DNA from: Pachypanchax playfairii
Lineage: Eukaryota > Chordata > Actinopteri > Cyprinodontiformes > Aplocheilidae
DNA length: 64,000 nucleotides
Reading direction: 5' to 3'
Assembly (NCBI GenBank): GCA_006937955.1
Contig: SSNP01000151.1
Location: forward strand, 842,856-906,855
Shown here: positions 59,801 to 63,699 of the stretch, piece by piece
Layout: every line of letters starts with the position of its first letter
Position numbering within the stretch: the stretch's first letter is position 1
Translations under genes and position numbers: made by a program
Notes under the pieces: generated by a model
What the model was told of the DNA's origin: nothing
The model's input: only the letters and a program-made list of their open reading frames with translations
The model's database searches: none

Positions 59801-60929
59801 TCCTGGAGTGGCCTAGCCAGTCTCCAGATCTCAACCCCATAGAAAATCTCTGGAGGGAGTTGAAAGTCCGTGTTGCCCAGCGTCAGCCCCAAAACATCAC
59901 TGCTCTAGAGGAGATCTGCATGGAGGAATGGGCCAAAATACCAGCAACAGTGTGTGAAAACCTTGTGAAGACTTACAGAAAACGTTTGACCTCTGTCATT
60001 GCCAACAAAGGCTATATAACAAAGTATTGAGATTAACTTTTGTTATTGACCAAATACTTATTTTCCACCATAATTTGCAAATAAATTCTTTAAAAATCAG
60101 ACAATGTGATTTTCTGGATTTTTTTTCCTCATTTTGTCTCTCATAGTTGAGGTATACCTATGATGAAAATTACAGGCCTCTCTGATCTTTTTAAGTGGGA
60201 GAACTTACACAATTGGTGGCTGACTAAATACTTTTTTGCCCCACTGTATCTGAGTGTCTGTAATGTCAAAATCAGCTGTGGTAAGACAATTCCTGCAATT
60301 TCACCATTATAATTTGTATTATTCATTTTGAATATTATTATATTTGTATTATAATTTCTAACAGTAACTTTTCAGAAATCCTTAGATTACAGCCAGAGTG
60401 GACTTCCATAAAAGACTTGCTCAGATCAGTGAAATGACTGCATGCAAAAGAAAAAGTAATTCATTCCAACAGCTTTGTCAATCAAACTCTTGTCTACACT
60501 CACCTTGAACAGTCTGCAAAACAAATGTTGTACAACCCAGGACCCAAATAAAGACATGGGCTGAGTTACAAATCTAGTTATAACTTTATGTTTTATATGT
60601 CCAGATGTATGTATTCTTGCAAGAATATAAAATACTGTACTTTCAACGAAAACAACGTGTGGCAGTGAGTATTTCTCTTCTGGAGGAAAATGGGATTCAA
60701 ACCTCATCAGCTTTACAGCAATTAGCGCTCTGAGACTTGTCAGGTAAGAATAACAATAATAAGATTGCAAAAACCAAACAGAGATGAGATAAAGCTGAAT
60801 GGCACTCATAACCTGTATTGTTTTAGGTTCAAACTCCAAAAGGGGGGTGAAAGTATATTCATTGTTTTAAAACTCACCCTCGTCTGTGTCGTCAGTGACC
60901 GGAGTCTTGCTGGACTGTCCGAGCCCCAT
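2570..60929 (-). CDS. stk32a: STK32-family (YANK) serine/threonine kinase, ten coding exons, 3' end outside window
   Basis: Protein kinase of the AGC-like STK32/YANK family, expected to transfer phosphate from ATP to Ser/Thr. Ten exons join in frame (52, 56, 152, 174, 38, 90, 104, 117, 126 and 129 nt = 346 codons), each with a GT donor and AG acceptor. Visible landmarks: Met-Gly start with Ser6, which fits N-myristoylation; Gly-rich loop GKGSFG at 30-35; catalytic Lys52 (YAMKYM); helix C Glu71; HRD at 144-146 with DIKPDN; DFN at 164-166 where most kinases have DFG, a family trait; APE at 188-190; VDWWSLG in exon 7; the family-specific tail ([18 protein letters not shown], then KKKKR) in exon 10. 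Human family members are about 400 residues, so roughly 50 C-terminal residues are missing; no matching exon is found in 1-2569. CVERNEV and YPxAWSxEM favour paralogue A over B or C, judged from memory. All introns carry mobile elements. STK32 identity is firm; the paralogue letter is less so. Confidence 0.93.
2699..4410 (-). other. stk32a: Intron 9 of stk32a
   Basis: AT-rich sequence with no recognised gene or transposon. It has a CTCF-like motif near 2881-2895 and a G-rich patch at 4080-4135. Confidence 0.7.
4411..4536 (-). CDS. stk32a: stk32a coding exon 9
   Basis: Encodes [20 protein letters not shown] and [19 protein letters not shown], residues 262-303, the end of the catalytic domain and start of the AGC-like tail. 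Acceptor TTTTTCAG, donor GTGAGT. Exons 8, 9 and 10 all meet at codon borders. Confidence 0.93.
4537..5206 (-). other. stk32a: Intron 8 of stk32a
   Basis: 670 bp. A purine-rich stretch lies at about 4620-4800; nothing else is recognised. Confidence 0.75.
5207..5323 (-). CDS. stk32a: stk32a coding exon 8
   Basis: Encodes [18 protein letters not shown] and then [18 protein letters not shown], residues 223-261, in the kinase C-lobe. The segment YPxAWSxEMxSLLxKLL across exons 8/9 is closest to paralogue A. Acceptor TTTTAG, donor GTACAT. Confidence 0.93.
5785..6660. repeat. Candidate internally deleted DNA transposon with cryptic splice donor
   Basis: The block carries GGGGACGTGTCC at the left and GTCCCCACCACTTTTAAAA plus GACGCCC at the right. 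A shorter reversed relative lies at 44032-44095 (GGGCGTCAG ... CCACTTTTAAAAAGTG). At 6253-6286 an ATG-containing stretch runs into GTGAGTTTTG, a good donor. Borders and family are not certain. Confidence 0.35.
6667..7290. repeat. Element with about 40-bp imperfect inverted ends
   Basis: AAGATTTGTCTGCAAAAATT then GATGGGTAATATCCCCAG at the left is mirrored at 7238-7284 by ATTACCCATCACTGAATTTT followed by TGCCGACAAGTCT. No transposase is encoded. Likely a non-autonomous DNA element; superfamily unknown. Confidence 0.5.
8185..8288 (-). CDS. stk32a: stk32a coding exon 7 (APE, helix F)
   Basis: Begins by completing Ala188 of APE and encodes [20 protein letters not shown] followed by [14 protein letters not shown], residues to 222. 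Acceptor TTAG after a T-rich tract, donor GTAAC. It ends on a codon border. Confidence 0.95.
8289..9769 (-). other. stk32a: Intron 6 of stk32a
   Basis: A T-rich, low-complexity stretch (about 8580-9080) is followed by a G run (9091-9105) and a truncated Tc1/mariner remnant ending at 9457. The rest is unremarkable AT-rich sequence. Confidence 0.7.
9106..9457 (+). mobile_element. 5'-truncated Tc1/mariner remnant
   Basis: Ends TTTATATTTTTGTTCAGTG followed by TA, the form of a Tc1-type right terminus, and contains the fish-repeat phrase CAGTATCTGGTGTGACCACC. No matching left terminus is present; a G run at 9091-9105 adjoins the break. No transposase open frame survives. Confidence 0.5.
9770..9859 (-). 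CDS. stk32a: stk32a coding exon 6 (DFN motif and activation segment)
   Basis: Encodes [18 protein letters not shown] and then [11 protein letters not shown], residues 159-187. Asp164 is the metal-binding Asp; Asn replaces the usual Gly after Phe, as in other STK32 kinases. Acceptor CTACAG, donor GTAAG. Confidence 0.95.
10925..11693. mobile_element. TA-flanked non-autonomous DNA transposon, 769 bp
   Basis: TA duplications lie at 10923-10924 and 11694-11695. The ends match as inverted repeats over 25 bp with one mismatch (CCGTATATACTCG, then A or C, then GTATAAGTCGG). Further copies of CCGACTTAT lie inside both ends (10987, 11613). An AT repeat lies at 11577-11607. The minus frame 11118-11450 has a Glu/Arg-rich run ([15 protein letters not shown]) but no transposase motifs. 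Confidence 0.75.
11577..11607. repeat. (AT)n tract inside the TA-flanked element
   Basis: Alternating TATATA with two interruptions, close to the element's right end. Confidence 0.85.
11715..11886 (-). mobile_element. tRNA-derived SINE with 11-bp target-site repeats
   Basis: On the minus strand it starts GGGGGAGCTGTGGTTCAGTG, contains GGATCGATCCC (B-box-like), then GTGTCCTTGGGCAAGACTT and GCGCTTTGAGTGGTC, and ends in an L2-like AACGCTATACAAAT tail. The direct repeat GTGCCATATAG lies at 11704-11714 and 11887-11897, so the insertion is well defined. Confidence 0.82.
13226..13783. mobile_element. TTAA-type non-autonomous DNA transposon, copy 1
   Basis: Ends CCCCTCCTTTCCACTGAACG and, reversed, CCCTACTTTCCACTGAATGC form imperfect inverted repeats of about 20 bp. 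TTAA follows at the right (13784-13787); the left flank reads GTTA, probably a mutated TTAA. No transposase. TTAA plus CCC ends suggest piggyBac-like or Kolobok-like mobilisation; that is inference. Confidence 0.65.
13800..14070 (-). mobile_element. tRNA-derived SINE (V-SINE/DANA-like layout)
   Basis: The minus-strand head GGTAGCACTGTTGCCTTGCA then GCAAGAAGG is the usual tRNA-like start. It is followed by the GTTTTCTCC segment and the CAGGGTGTACCCTGCCTCTT body, and CCTGAACAGG at the 3' side. It directly abuts the TTAA element on its left. Confidence 0.65.
15062..15678. mobile_element. TA-flanked MITE-like element, 617 bp
   Basis: Inverted ends AGGGTGCATTCACACC and, reversed, AGGCTGTATTCACACC are flanked by TA on both sides (15060-15061, 15679-15680). 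The interior repeats GAACTCT and GTTCG motifs and includes the palindrome CGAACTCTAGTTCG near 15098. No protein is encoded. Confidence 0.65.
15739..15773. repeat. (CA)n microsatellite
   Basis: About 17 CA units with one CG interruption. Confidence 0.95.
16219..16256 (-). CDS. stk32a: stk32a coding exon 5 (catalytic loop, 38 nt)
   Basis: Very short exon encoding [12 protein letters not shown], residues 146-157, with split codons at both ends (Arg145, Gly158). Asp146 is the catalytic base of HRD and Asn151 the metal-binding Asn. Acceptor TTTTAG, donor GTAAG. The phase match on both sides supports it despite its size. Confidence 0.94.
16995..18590 (+). mobile_element. Intact Tc1/mariner transposon, copy 1
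   Basis: 1596 bp, flanked by the TA target duplication (16993-16994 and 18591-18592). Terminal inverted repeats are about 200 bp each (16995-17194 and 18391-18590) and begin CAGTGGGGCAAAAAAG. Each repeat has an outer (TTTAGTCAGCC) and an inner (GTATTTGGTCACC) copy of a related motif, the IR/DR plan of fish Tc1 elements. The left end has GAATTT where the right end and copy 2 have GTATTT. It lacks the 6 bp CTGTAT present in copy 2 near 58922. It sits in stk32a intron 4, antisense to the host gene. Confidence 0.96.
17352..18374 (+). CDS. Tc1-like transposase, DD34E, uninterrupted (copy 1)
   Basis: 340 residues, the normal length for Tc1 transposases, which cut and rejoin the element at TA sites in the nucleus. 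Residues about 8-50 form the first helix-turn-helix ([20 protein letters not shown]), a GAPR linker follows at 59-62, and a second helix-turn-helix spans about 82-112. The catalytic triad is Asp153 (WSDET), Asp244 (QHDNDPKH) and Glu279 (DLNPIENLW), with 34 residues between the last two. A Gly-rich box [11 protein letters not shown] lies at 187-196. The ATG follows CTCCACT, the same context as copy 2. No stop or frameshift is seen. It differs from copy 2 at residues 7, 63, 69, 93, 98 and 226. Activity is inferred from intactness only. Confidence 0.96.
   Translation: MAKTKERSKDTRNKIVDLHQAGKTESAIGKQLGVKKSTVGAIIRKWKTYKTTDNLPRSGAPRNISPRGIKMITRTVSKNPRTTRRDLVNDLQRAGTKVTKATISNTLRRQGLKSCSARRVPLLKPGHVQARLRFAREHLDDPEEDWENIIWSDETKIELFGRNSTCRVWRGKNAELDPKNTIPTVKHGGGNIMLWGCFSARGPGRLIRVKERMNGAMYRKILSENILPSARALKMRRGWVFQHDNDPKHTARATKEWLRKKHFKVLEWPSQSPDLNPIENLWRELKVRVAQRQPQNITALEEICMEEWAKIPATVCENLVKTYRKRLTSVIANKGYITKY
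22228..24542 (+). mobile_element. Rex3-like (RTE clade) LINE, decayed
   Basis: Frames in order give an endonuclease-like part ([18 protein letters not shown], then [14 protein letters not shown]) at 22384-22540, reverse-transcriptase pieces ([16 protein letters not shown] near 23662; a FFADDM box near 23770), and a C-terminal part ([33 protein letters not shown]) to about 24490. Several stops and frame shifts separate them, so it is a pseudogene. TGGCAGCCTGGGGTGGTGGT near 23353 resembles the conserved Rex3 segment as I recall it, and the GGAT tail also fits Rex3. Confidence 0.8.
24542..24665 (+). repeat. (GGAT)n tetranucleotide tail of the Rex3-like LINE
   Basis: About 31 uninterrupted GGAT units directly after the LINE 3' end. 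Such GATG tails are typical of Rex3 elements, so this is probably the element's own tail, expanded. Confidence 0.9.
27228..28025 (-). mobile_element. L2-clade LINE, 5'-truncated
   Basis: The minus strand encodes [20 protein letters not shown] and [20 protein letters not shown] at 27698-28021, then [14 protein letters not shown] and [18 protein letters not shown] at 27401-27658, with a frame break between. These are the C-terminal reverse-transcriptase phrases of fish L2 LINEs. The 3' end reads AGCGCTATATAAATAAAG followed by GTTGACTTGACTTGAC repeats, the usual L2 tail. Confidence 0.85.
28150..28440 (-). mobile_element. SINE with duplicated tRNA-like head
   Basis: The minus strand shows two tandem heads. 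The first has GGGAGATTGGGGTTTGATC and CAACAGGCTACGTGTTG (about 28350-28430), the second CGGCAGGTTGCGGTCAATCC and GACAGGCTACATGTTG (about 28270-28320). One body follows (GAACCCCGAAATTGCCCCCT). The element at 46430-46665 has a single head. Confidence 0.6.
30474..30761. mobile_element. Small hAT-like element, 288 bp
   Basis: Starts CAGTGGC and, read from the other end, CAGTAGTGG. ATTTAGTT (30466-30473) and GTTTAGTT (30762-30769) make an 8-bp target repeat with one mismatch, as expected for hAT. The interior holds GT/GGT-rich simple sequence. No protein. Confidence 0.5.
31233..31774. mobile_element. TTAA-flanked element, 542 bp (Kolobok-like?)
   Basis: Perfect TTAA on both sides (31229-31232, 31775-31778) and short inverted ends AGAGGC/GCCTCT. 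The interior is mixed, with a GTAAGAACACC donor-like site near 31706. The TTAA target and AGAGGC ends would fit Kolobok, but no transposase is present to prove it. Confidence 0.5.
34497..34670 (-). CDS. stk32a: stk32a coding exon 4 (hinge to HR of HRD)
   Basis: Encodes [20 protein letters not shown] and [10 protein letters not shown], the N-lobe/hinge block highly conserved in STK32 kinases, and ends in HIIHR with Arg145 split by the intron. The acceptor is ATAG and the donor GTGAG. It sits 15.4 kb from exon 3 and 18.2 kb from exon 5, both gaps filled with repeats. Confidence 0.97.
35478..35826 (+). mobile_element. 3' end of a second Rex3-like LINE
   Basis: Encodes [20 protein letters not shown] then [20 protein letters not shown], the C-terminal phrases also seen at 24290-24460, and ends GAAAATGGATAGATGGATG, a very short GATG tail. 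Only the last roughly 350 bp remain. An ambiguous base (N) lies at 35525. Confidence 0.78.
37128..37905 (-). mobile_element. L2-clade LINE fragment
   Basis: Minus-strand pieces [20 protein letters not shown] (about 37840), [20 protein letters not shown] (about 37600) and [20 protein letters not shown] (about 37360) follow the order of a fish L2 reverse-transcriptase C-terminus, in different frames. It is a distinct subfamily from 27228-28025 judging by [17 protein letters not shown] against [17 protein letters not shown]. Confidence 0.82.
38713..39195. mobile_element. hAT-like non-autonomous element, copy 1
   Basis: Begins TAGATCTGGGTGGTAT and shares long stretches with 53832-54264 plus 55111-55262, for example GTGGGAACGTATTTC, GATTACTGACCCAGAACAAC and GGTAACATTGGTC. 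Its right terminus is missing. No intact transposase. Confidence 0.6.
39757..39806 (-). mobile_element. SINE 3' fragment
   Basis: CCTATTCCTGTTCAGGGTCA and TGGTGCCTCCAGCAG match the 3' part of the SINE family at 13800-14070 and 63700-64000. Only about 50 bp are present. Confidence 0.4.
41657..41757 (+). mobile_element. SINE 3' part (same type as 11715-11886)
   Basis: Reads GTGTGTGTGAATGGGTGAAT, CTAGTGTGAAGTGCTTTGG, AAAGCGCTATACAAATACA and CCATTTACCATTAACCAT, the 3' half of a common percomorph SINE. The tRNA-like head is missing. Confidence 0.6.
41830..41895. repeat. Compound tetranucleotide repeat TCAA to TCGG to TCAG
   Basis: About nine TCAA units pass into TCGA, four TCGG and then two TCAG units without a phase break. 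Confidence 0.9.
45668..46010. repeat. Hairpin-bearing repeat, probable MITE
   Basis: CAAGGTGTCCATTA near the left (45704) recurs inverted near the right. Inside, 45910-45936 and 45960-45986 form 27-bp inverted arms with one mismatch around a 23-nt loop. No coding content. Outer borders are estimated. Confidence 0.5.
46037..46410. mobile_element. hAT-like remnant
   Basis: Left end TAGAGATGCAACGATACCAA is typical of a fish hAT family. The interior repeats CCGATAC/GTATCGG motifs. The right end (CAGTATCAGCGCTTCCCC) is a degenerate mirror of the left. Confidence 0.45.
46430..46665 (+). mobile_element. SINE (single-head relative of 28150-28440)
   Basis: The head has GGGAAGATTGGGGTTCTATC (B-box-like) and CAACAGGCTACGTGTTGAAG. 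The body has AACCCCGAAATTACC and AAAATGGCTACC. The tail is AGGGATCAATACAAGTATAA with ATT repeats. It directly follows a hAT-like remnant. Confidence 0.6.
49380..49801. mobile_element. TTAA-type non-autonomous DNA transposon, copy 2 (truncated, inverted)
   Basis: Its sequence is the reverse complement of most of 13226-13640 at moderate divergence: CGCAAACGGAAATCTGCGCA and GTCTGGTCCAAACTAAACT match the mirrored phrases there. The right end GGAAGGGAGGGG is followed by TTAA (49802-49805). The other terminus is missing. Confidence 0.65.
50036..50187 (-). CDS. stk32a: stk32a coding exon 3 (catalytic Lys and helix C)
   Basis: Encodes residues 37-86 and two bases of Trp87. It carries [17 protein letters not shown] with catalytic Lys52 and [15 protein letters not shown] with helix C Glu71, then EHPFLVNF. 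Acceptor CAG at 50190-50188; donor GTAAG at 50035-50031. Confidence 0.96.
50188..51535 (-). other. stk32a: Intron 2 of stk32a
   Basis: 1348 bp, AT-rich, with an ATT microsatellite at 50242-50283. No transposon recognised. Confidence 0.75.
50242..50283. repeat. (ATT)n microsatellite
   Basis: About 13 ATT units with one TCTA interruption, 55 bp into intron 2 from exon 3. Confidence 0.9.
51536..51591 (-). CDS. stk32a: stk32a coding exon 2 (Gly-rich loop)
   Basis: Encodes [19 protein letters not shown], residues 18-36, containing the ATP-binding glycine loop. It is flanked by a TTCACAG acceptor and a GTGAG donor. Its first two bases complete the Val codon begun in exon 1. Confidence 0.95.
53832..55262. 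mobile_element. hAT-like element copy 2, split by a nested insertion
   Basis: Same family as 38713-39195. The left part is 53832-54264 and the right part 55111-55262, ending CCATACCACCCAGCTCTA, the mirror of copy 1's start. The break holds a separate element (54265-55110). The left terminus is replaced by a palindrome (53832-53872). Confidence 0.68.
54265..55110. mobile_element. Nested hAT-like element, 846 bp
   Basis: Starts TAGGGATGCACCGAAAT and ends ATTTCGGCGCATCCCT, imperfect inverted repeats. TATTTAAAG is found on both sides (54256-54264, 55111-55119), an 8-9 bp target duplication as for hAT. Removing it rejoins the host repeat to match copy 1. No transposase is encoded. Confidence 0.75.
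57315..57933 (+). mobile_element. hAT element with BED-finger trace, 619 bp
   Basis: Ends TAGGGCCGGGACT and, reversed, TAGGGCTGGGACT, with perfect 8-bp target repeats AAAATAAC (57307-57314 and 57934-57941). The plus frame 57509-57706 contains [14 protein letters not shown], which looks like the C-terminal half of a BED zinc finger found in hAT transposases. The catalytic part is absent, so this is an internally deleted copy. Confidence 0.8.
58645..60246 (+). mobile_element. Intact Tc1/mariner transposon, copy 2
   Basis: 1602 bp with TA duplications at 58643-58644 and 60247-60248 and about 200-bp inverted repeats (58645-58844, 60047-60246). It belongs to the same family as the element at 16995-18590, 41.6 kb away, and has the same orientation. 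It lies in stk32a intron 1, about 630 bp from the first coding exon. Both outer ends keep the GTATTTAGTCAGCC form. Confidence 0.96.
59008..60030 (+). CDS. Tc1-like transposase, DD34E, uninterrupted (copy 2)
   Basis: 340-residue transposase with the same domain plan as copy 1: two N-terminal helix-turn-helix units, the GAPR linker, then the DDE domain with Asp153, Asp244 and Glu279. Relative to copy 1 it has Leu7 for Arg, Lys63 for Asn, Val69 for Ile, Lys93 for Arg, Ala98 for Val and Leu226 for Ile. None of these touches the catalytic triad; changes at 63-98 fall in the linker and second DNA-binding unit. It is an independent gene of the transposon, read opposite to stk32a. Whether it is expressed cannot be seen from sequence. 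Confidence 0.96.
   Translation: MAKTKELSKDTRNKIVDLHQAGKTESAIGKQLGVKKSTVGAIIRKWKTYKTTDNLPRSGAPRKISPRGVKMITRTVSKNPRTTRRDLVNDLQKAGTKATKATISNTLRRQGLKSCSARRVPLLKPGHVQARLRFAREHLDDPEEDWENIIWSDETKIELFGRNSTCRVWRGKNAELDPKNTIPTVKHGGGNIMLWGCFSARGPGRLIRVKERMNGAMYRKILSENLLPSARALKMRRGWVFQHDNDPKHTARATKEWLRKKHFKVLEWPSQSPDLNPIENLWRELKVRVAQRQPQNITALEEICMEEWAKIPATVCENLVKTYRKRLTSVIANKGYITKY
60878..60929 (-). CDS. stk32a: stk32a coding exon 1 (residues 1-17 plus first base of codon 18)
   Basis: Reads [17 protein letters not shown] and ends with one base of a Val codon before the donor GTGAG (plus-strand ctcac at 60873-60877). Gly2 with Ser6 fits an N-myristoylation signal. The start is chosen because the family begins with a short MG-type leader directly before the VNFDHF block, which follows in exon 2. 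Confidence 0.88.
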
Positions 60930-61362
60930 GGTTGCTCCTCCAAACAGATCTTTCTTTCCGACTCGAATCAATCCAGTCTCAAAAGGCTCTCCTTCATAGC
61001 CTGGTCAACAACTAAACTCTCTCTGACACACACACATACATCCACGCTCAGTCTCATGGGCTGGATCCTGTTTTGCTGACTTAAACTGGTTCTGTCTTCC
61101 TCTTAACTCTCCACCTTGACACGGCCACACATCACCGTGCACACGCTGAGAAAAGGGCCTAGGGGACACACACGCACACACAGCAGCTGATCCCCTATGT
61201 TTTCTGTCTGCCTTTGCTGCTGTTTAGATGGATGTAGGCAAGAAGAATGAGACTTTCCAGCTGAGAGGTTGAAGAGGAGGAGGAGGAGGAGGAGGAGGAG
61301 GAGGAGGGGAATGGTCGATGATGTGCTTGTGGCTATGACTCTCTGCTGACTGAGAGTCTAAC
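60930..61362 (-). other. stk32a: Probable 5' UTR part of stk32a first coding exon
   Basis: On the minus strand a CTCGCAG acceptor ends at 61363, and sequence from 61362 to the ATG has no better in-frame start. It contains a CT-rich tract, the complement of the GGA repeat at 61271-61310. I infer that this is 5' UTR joined to the donor at 62113; transcript data would be needed to fix it. Confidence 0.5.
61271..61310. repeat. (GGA)n trinucleotide repeat in probable 5' UTR
   Basis: About 12 GGA/GAG units on the plus strand, so CTC/TCC in the stk32a transcript if this part is 5' UTR. Confidence 0.9.
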
Positions 61363-62113
61363 CTGCGAGAGGAAGCAGAAAAAACATGACAACAACAGTG
61401 ATGGGATGAGATGTAGAGCAGGAACAAACAAAAACAGGTAGAAGTAATAATGAGTTTAAAAATGTTTTGACAGATGAATAAGGCTTAAGCTGTGATCTAT
61501 TCATCTGCCATCTATAAATATTTAAACTTCTATATTCTAATCAAAAGCACATCCTACAGGAGCACCGTCCACAGAGTATACACATCAACATTAACATGTC
61601 AACATGAACAGCACCCAGTTGGGTTCCTCACAAGTTATTAGGAGTTACGAACAGTTTCTCTGTGTGGTAACCCACACTGTGCAGGCATATAGTCTCTAAA
61701 TAAACTGAATTCCAGTTCAAGACAGGTGTTTTAGCAAATTATTGCAAAAGTCATTGTGTGATTTGTAATCAGTATTATTGCTACAGTTTTCATTGTGAGT
61801 ATTTGTCTATAAAATAATTTGAAGCTAAATTCACAGCGTTATTATAAAGGAGGAAAATAACTGACGAAAGTTGTGAGATCCATTAGTTATAACAGTAACC
61901 CGTTAATGACTGTCATTCCCAGACTGCATGATAAGGTCAGTGCACATCAAACCCCCCTCTAGGGTTAAATGAAATATTTAAAACACGTGCGGGACGCCGC
62001 AGTGCCGAGCTTCCCGCAGAGGACACGGTGCTCAAAGATCCTTATCTGATCCAACGGGGAAAACATGCGCTGAATTCAAACCCCCACCTCAGGGCTGCTG
62101 CGGGGAAACTTAC
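61363..62113 (-). other. stk32a: Probable 5' UTR intron
   Basis: GTAAGT at its minus-strand start and CTCGCAG at its end. The half near 62.0 kb is CpG-rich and the rest AT-rich. No mobile element recognised. Confidence 0.45.
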
Positions 62114-62560
62114 CTGAACGAAGCCGGTCAGTAAAGCAGCATGGCACCATTTCTAACCCTGCCACGCTGGAGCGATGTGGAGCAACAGCGCGTCTCAAAA
62201 CATTAGTTGTCCGATGGTCTGAGCACGTAGACTACAGACCGGGACACTTGCCACTAAATAAATAACAAATAAAATCCGGACCAGCGCGTCTAGACGTGAC
62301 TTGCAGGACACCCCGGCGGTGAAGTGCAATGCGAAATCCCGTGTGGTGTTTCTGAAGGACGACAACAAAAACGGAGATTTAGGAGAAGAGCAGCGCTGCA
62401 GGTTGCGCAGATGTGCGACTGACCTCCACATCGCCGCCACTGTAATGAGCTGCCAACCACAACCGCGTCTCGGGAGGCGCCTTTCACAGCCAGATGATCT
62501 GCTGTGGCGGTGGGGCTGAGGTTTCCCCTTCAGCTTTACCACTTCACACATACACAAACT
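62114..62560 (-). promoter_or_regulatory. stk32a: CpG-rich probable promoter and non-coding first exon of stk32a
   Basis: This block and its flank (about 61980-62560) is visibly richer in G+C and CG dinucleotides than the AT-rich surroundings. On the minus strand GTTCAG is followed by the strong donor GTAAGT at 62113-62108, pairing with the acceptor at 61363 to give a 751-bp 5' UTR intron. No TATA box stands out. Inference from composition and splice signal only; the exact start site is not visible. Confidence 0.5.
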
Positions 62561-63303
62561 CATTACACATTATATTCTGGTAATGTTGTACAAACATTTT
62601 TAAACCCCTGTAGGACTTTATAGTCTAACATGGATGTCACCAAATACGATATCAGTCAGATGATTACAATATTAGTAGCCTATATATAATGTCAGATTAT
62701 TATTCCAATACTGTTGGTATTTTTATTATATAGTCAGACATAATCCTCCTCGCACACATATCTAAATAAAGTAGAGCTTGATATGGAGTTCTAACTACAC
62801 ATTTTAAAGTGCTATCTTCCCGCAACATTCCGCCATGTGGTCAGATTAGGAACAGTGGATTACCACCGCGCACGTCAGCATTTATAGATGTCAAGTTTGT
62901 GGGCAGACTGTTTTTTAGCATGATAGAACTTTTTTCACATAAAGAATACCAGCAGCCTCTTCAGTTCTGTCTTTAAATTAACACTGCATAAGAAAAAAAA
63001 ATCAAATTAACGAAATTTGAATGCATCAGAATCATGTCAATTTACCAAAGTATGTTACACACAGTTCCTGAAGCTTGTTTACACAGATAAAATATGTTTT
63101 TAATGAGAAAAAAAAGTTATTTCTTTATTAGGGGTGTTAAACACGTTTGTTCAACATGGTGACAGTATGTGAAAAGTAACTGTTTTTGTGTCTTGTGGTT
63201 TTGGAGCTCAGAGATCTATAGCGCCTTCCTTAGAGGAGAGAAAAGGTAAAATCTTGGGTGAGAAGGTACCTGCTGATATTGCCTGTTTTGTGACTGTGGA
63301 GGA

Positions 63304-63662
63304 GGGGTCCAGGTCCTGGATGGAGGAGTACAGGTCCTGGATGGAAGAGTACGGGTCCTGGATGGAGGAGTACGGGTCCTGGATGGAAGAGTACGGGTCC
63401 TGGATGGAAGAGTACGGGTCCTGGATGGAGGAGTACGGGTCCTGGATGGAGGAGTACGGGTCCTGGATGGAGGAGTACAGGTCCTGGATGGAGGAGTACA
63501 GGTCCTGGATGGAAGAGTACGGGTCCTGGATGGAGGAGTACAGGTCCTGGATGGAGGAGTACGGGTCCTGGATGGAGGAGTACGGGTCCTGGATGGAGGA
63601 GTACAGGTCCTGGATGGAATAGTACGGGTCCTGGATGGAGGAGCACAGGTCGTGGATGGAGG
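63304..63662 (+). repeat. 21-bp minisatellite, about 17 units
   Basis: Unit GGTCCTGGATGGAGGAGTAC plus G or A, repeated with few changes (GAG/GAA and ACG/ACA alternate). Since 21 is a multiple of 3, it stays open as SWMEEYG/R repeats in a plus frame beginning at 63188, closed by TAG in unit 15, and as an HPGPVLL-type repeat on the minus strand. I do not call it a gene. Confidence 0.9.
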
Positions 63663-63699
63663 GTAGATTAGCTCACAGTGATCACAGTGATGAATCCAT

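Larger units (their letters stand above)
51592..60877 (-). other. stk32a: Intron 1 of stk32a (9.3 kb)
   Basis: Contains a degenerate tandem tract (about 52000-52210), an A-rich repeat-like stretch (53310-53760), nested hAT-like elements (53832-55262), a hAT copy with 8-bp target repeats (57315-57933) and an intact Tc1 (58645-60246). 55270-57300 shows nothing recognised. Confidence 0.65.

Noticed and set aside
2570..60929. Assigning the kinase to stk32b or stk32c
   Set aside because: [10 protein letters not shown] in exon 3 and YPxAWSxEM in exon 8 fit paralogue A better as I recall the families; not fully excluded without an alignment.
63304..63662. CRISPR-like array
   Set aside because: Units of 21 bp abut with no spacers, in a vertebrate context; it is a minisatellite.
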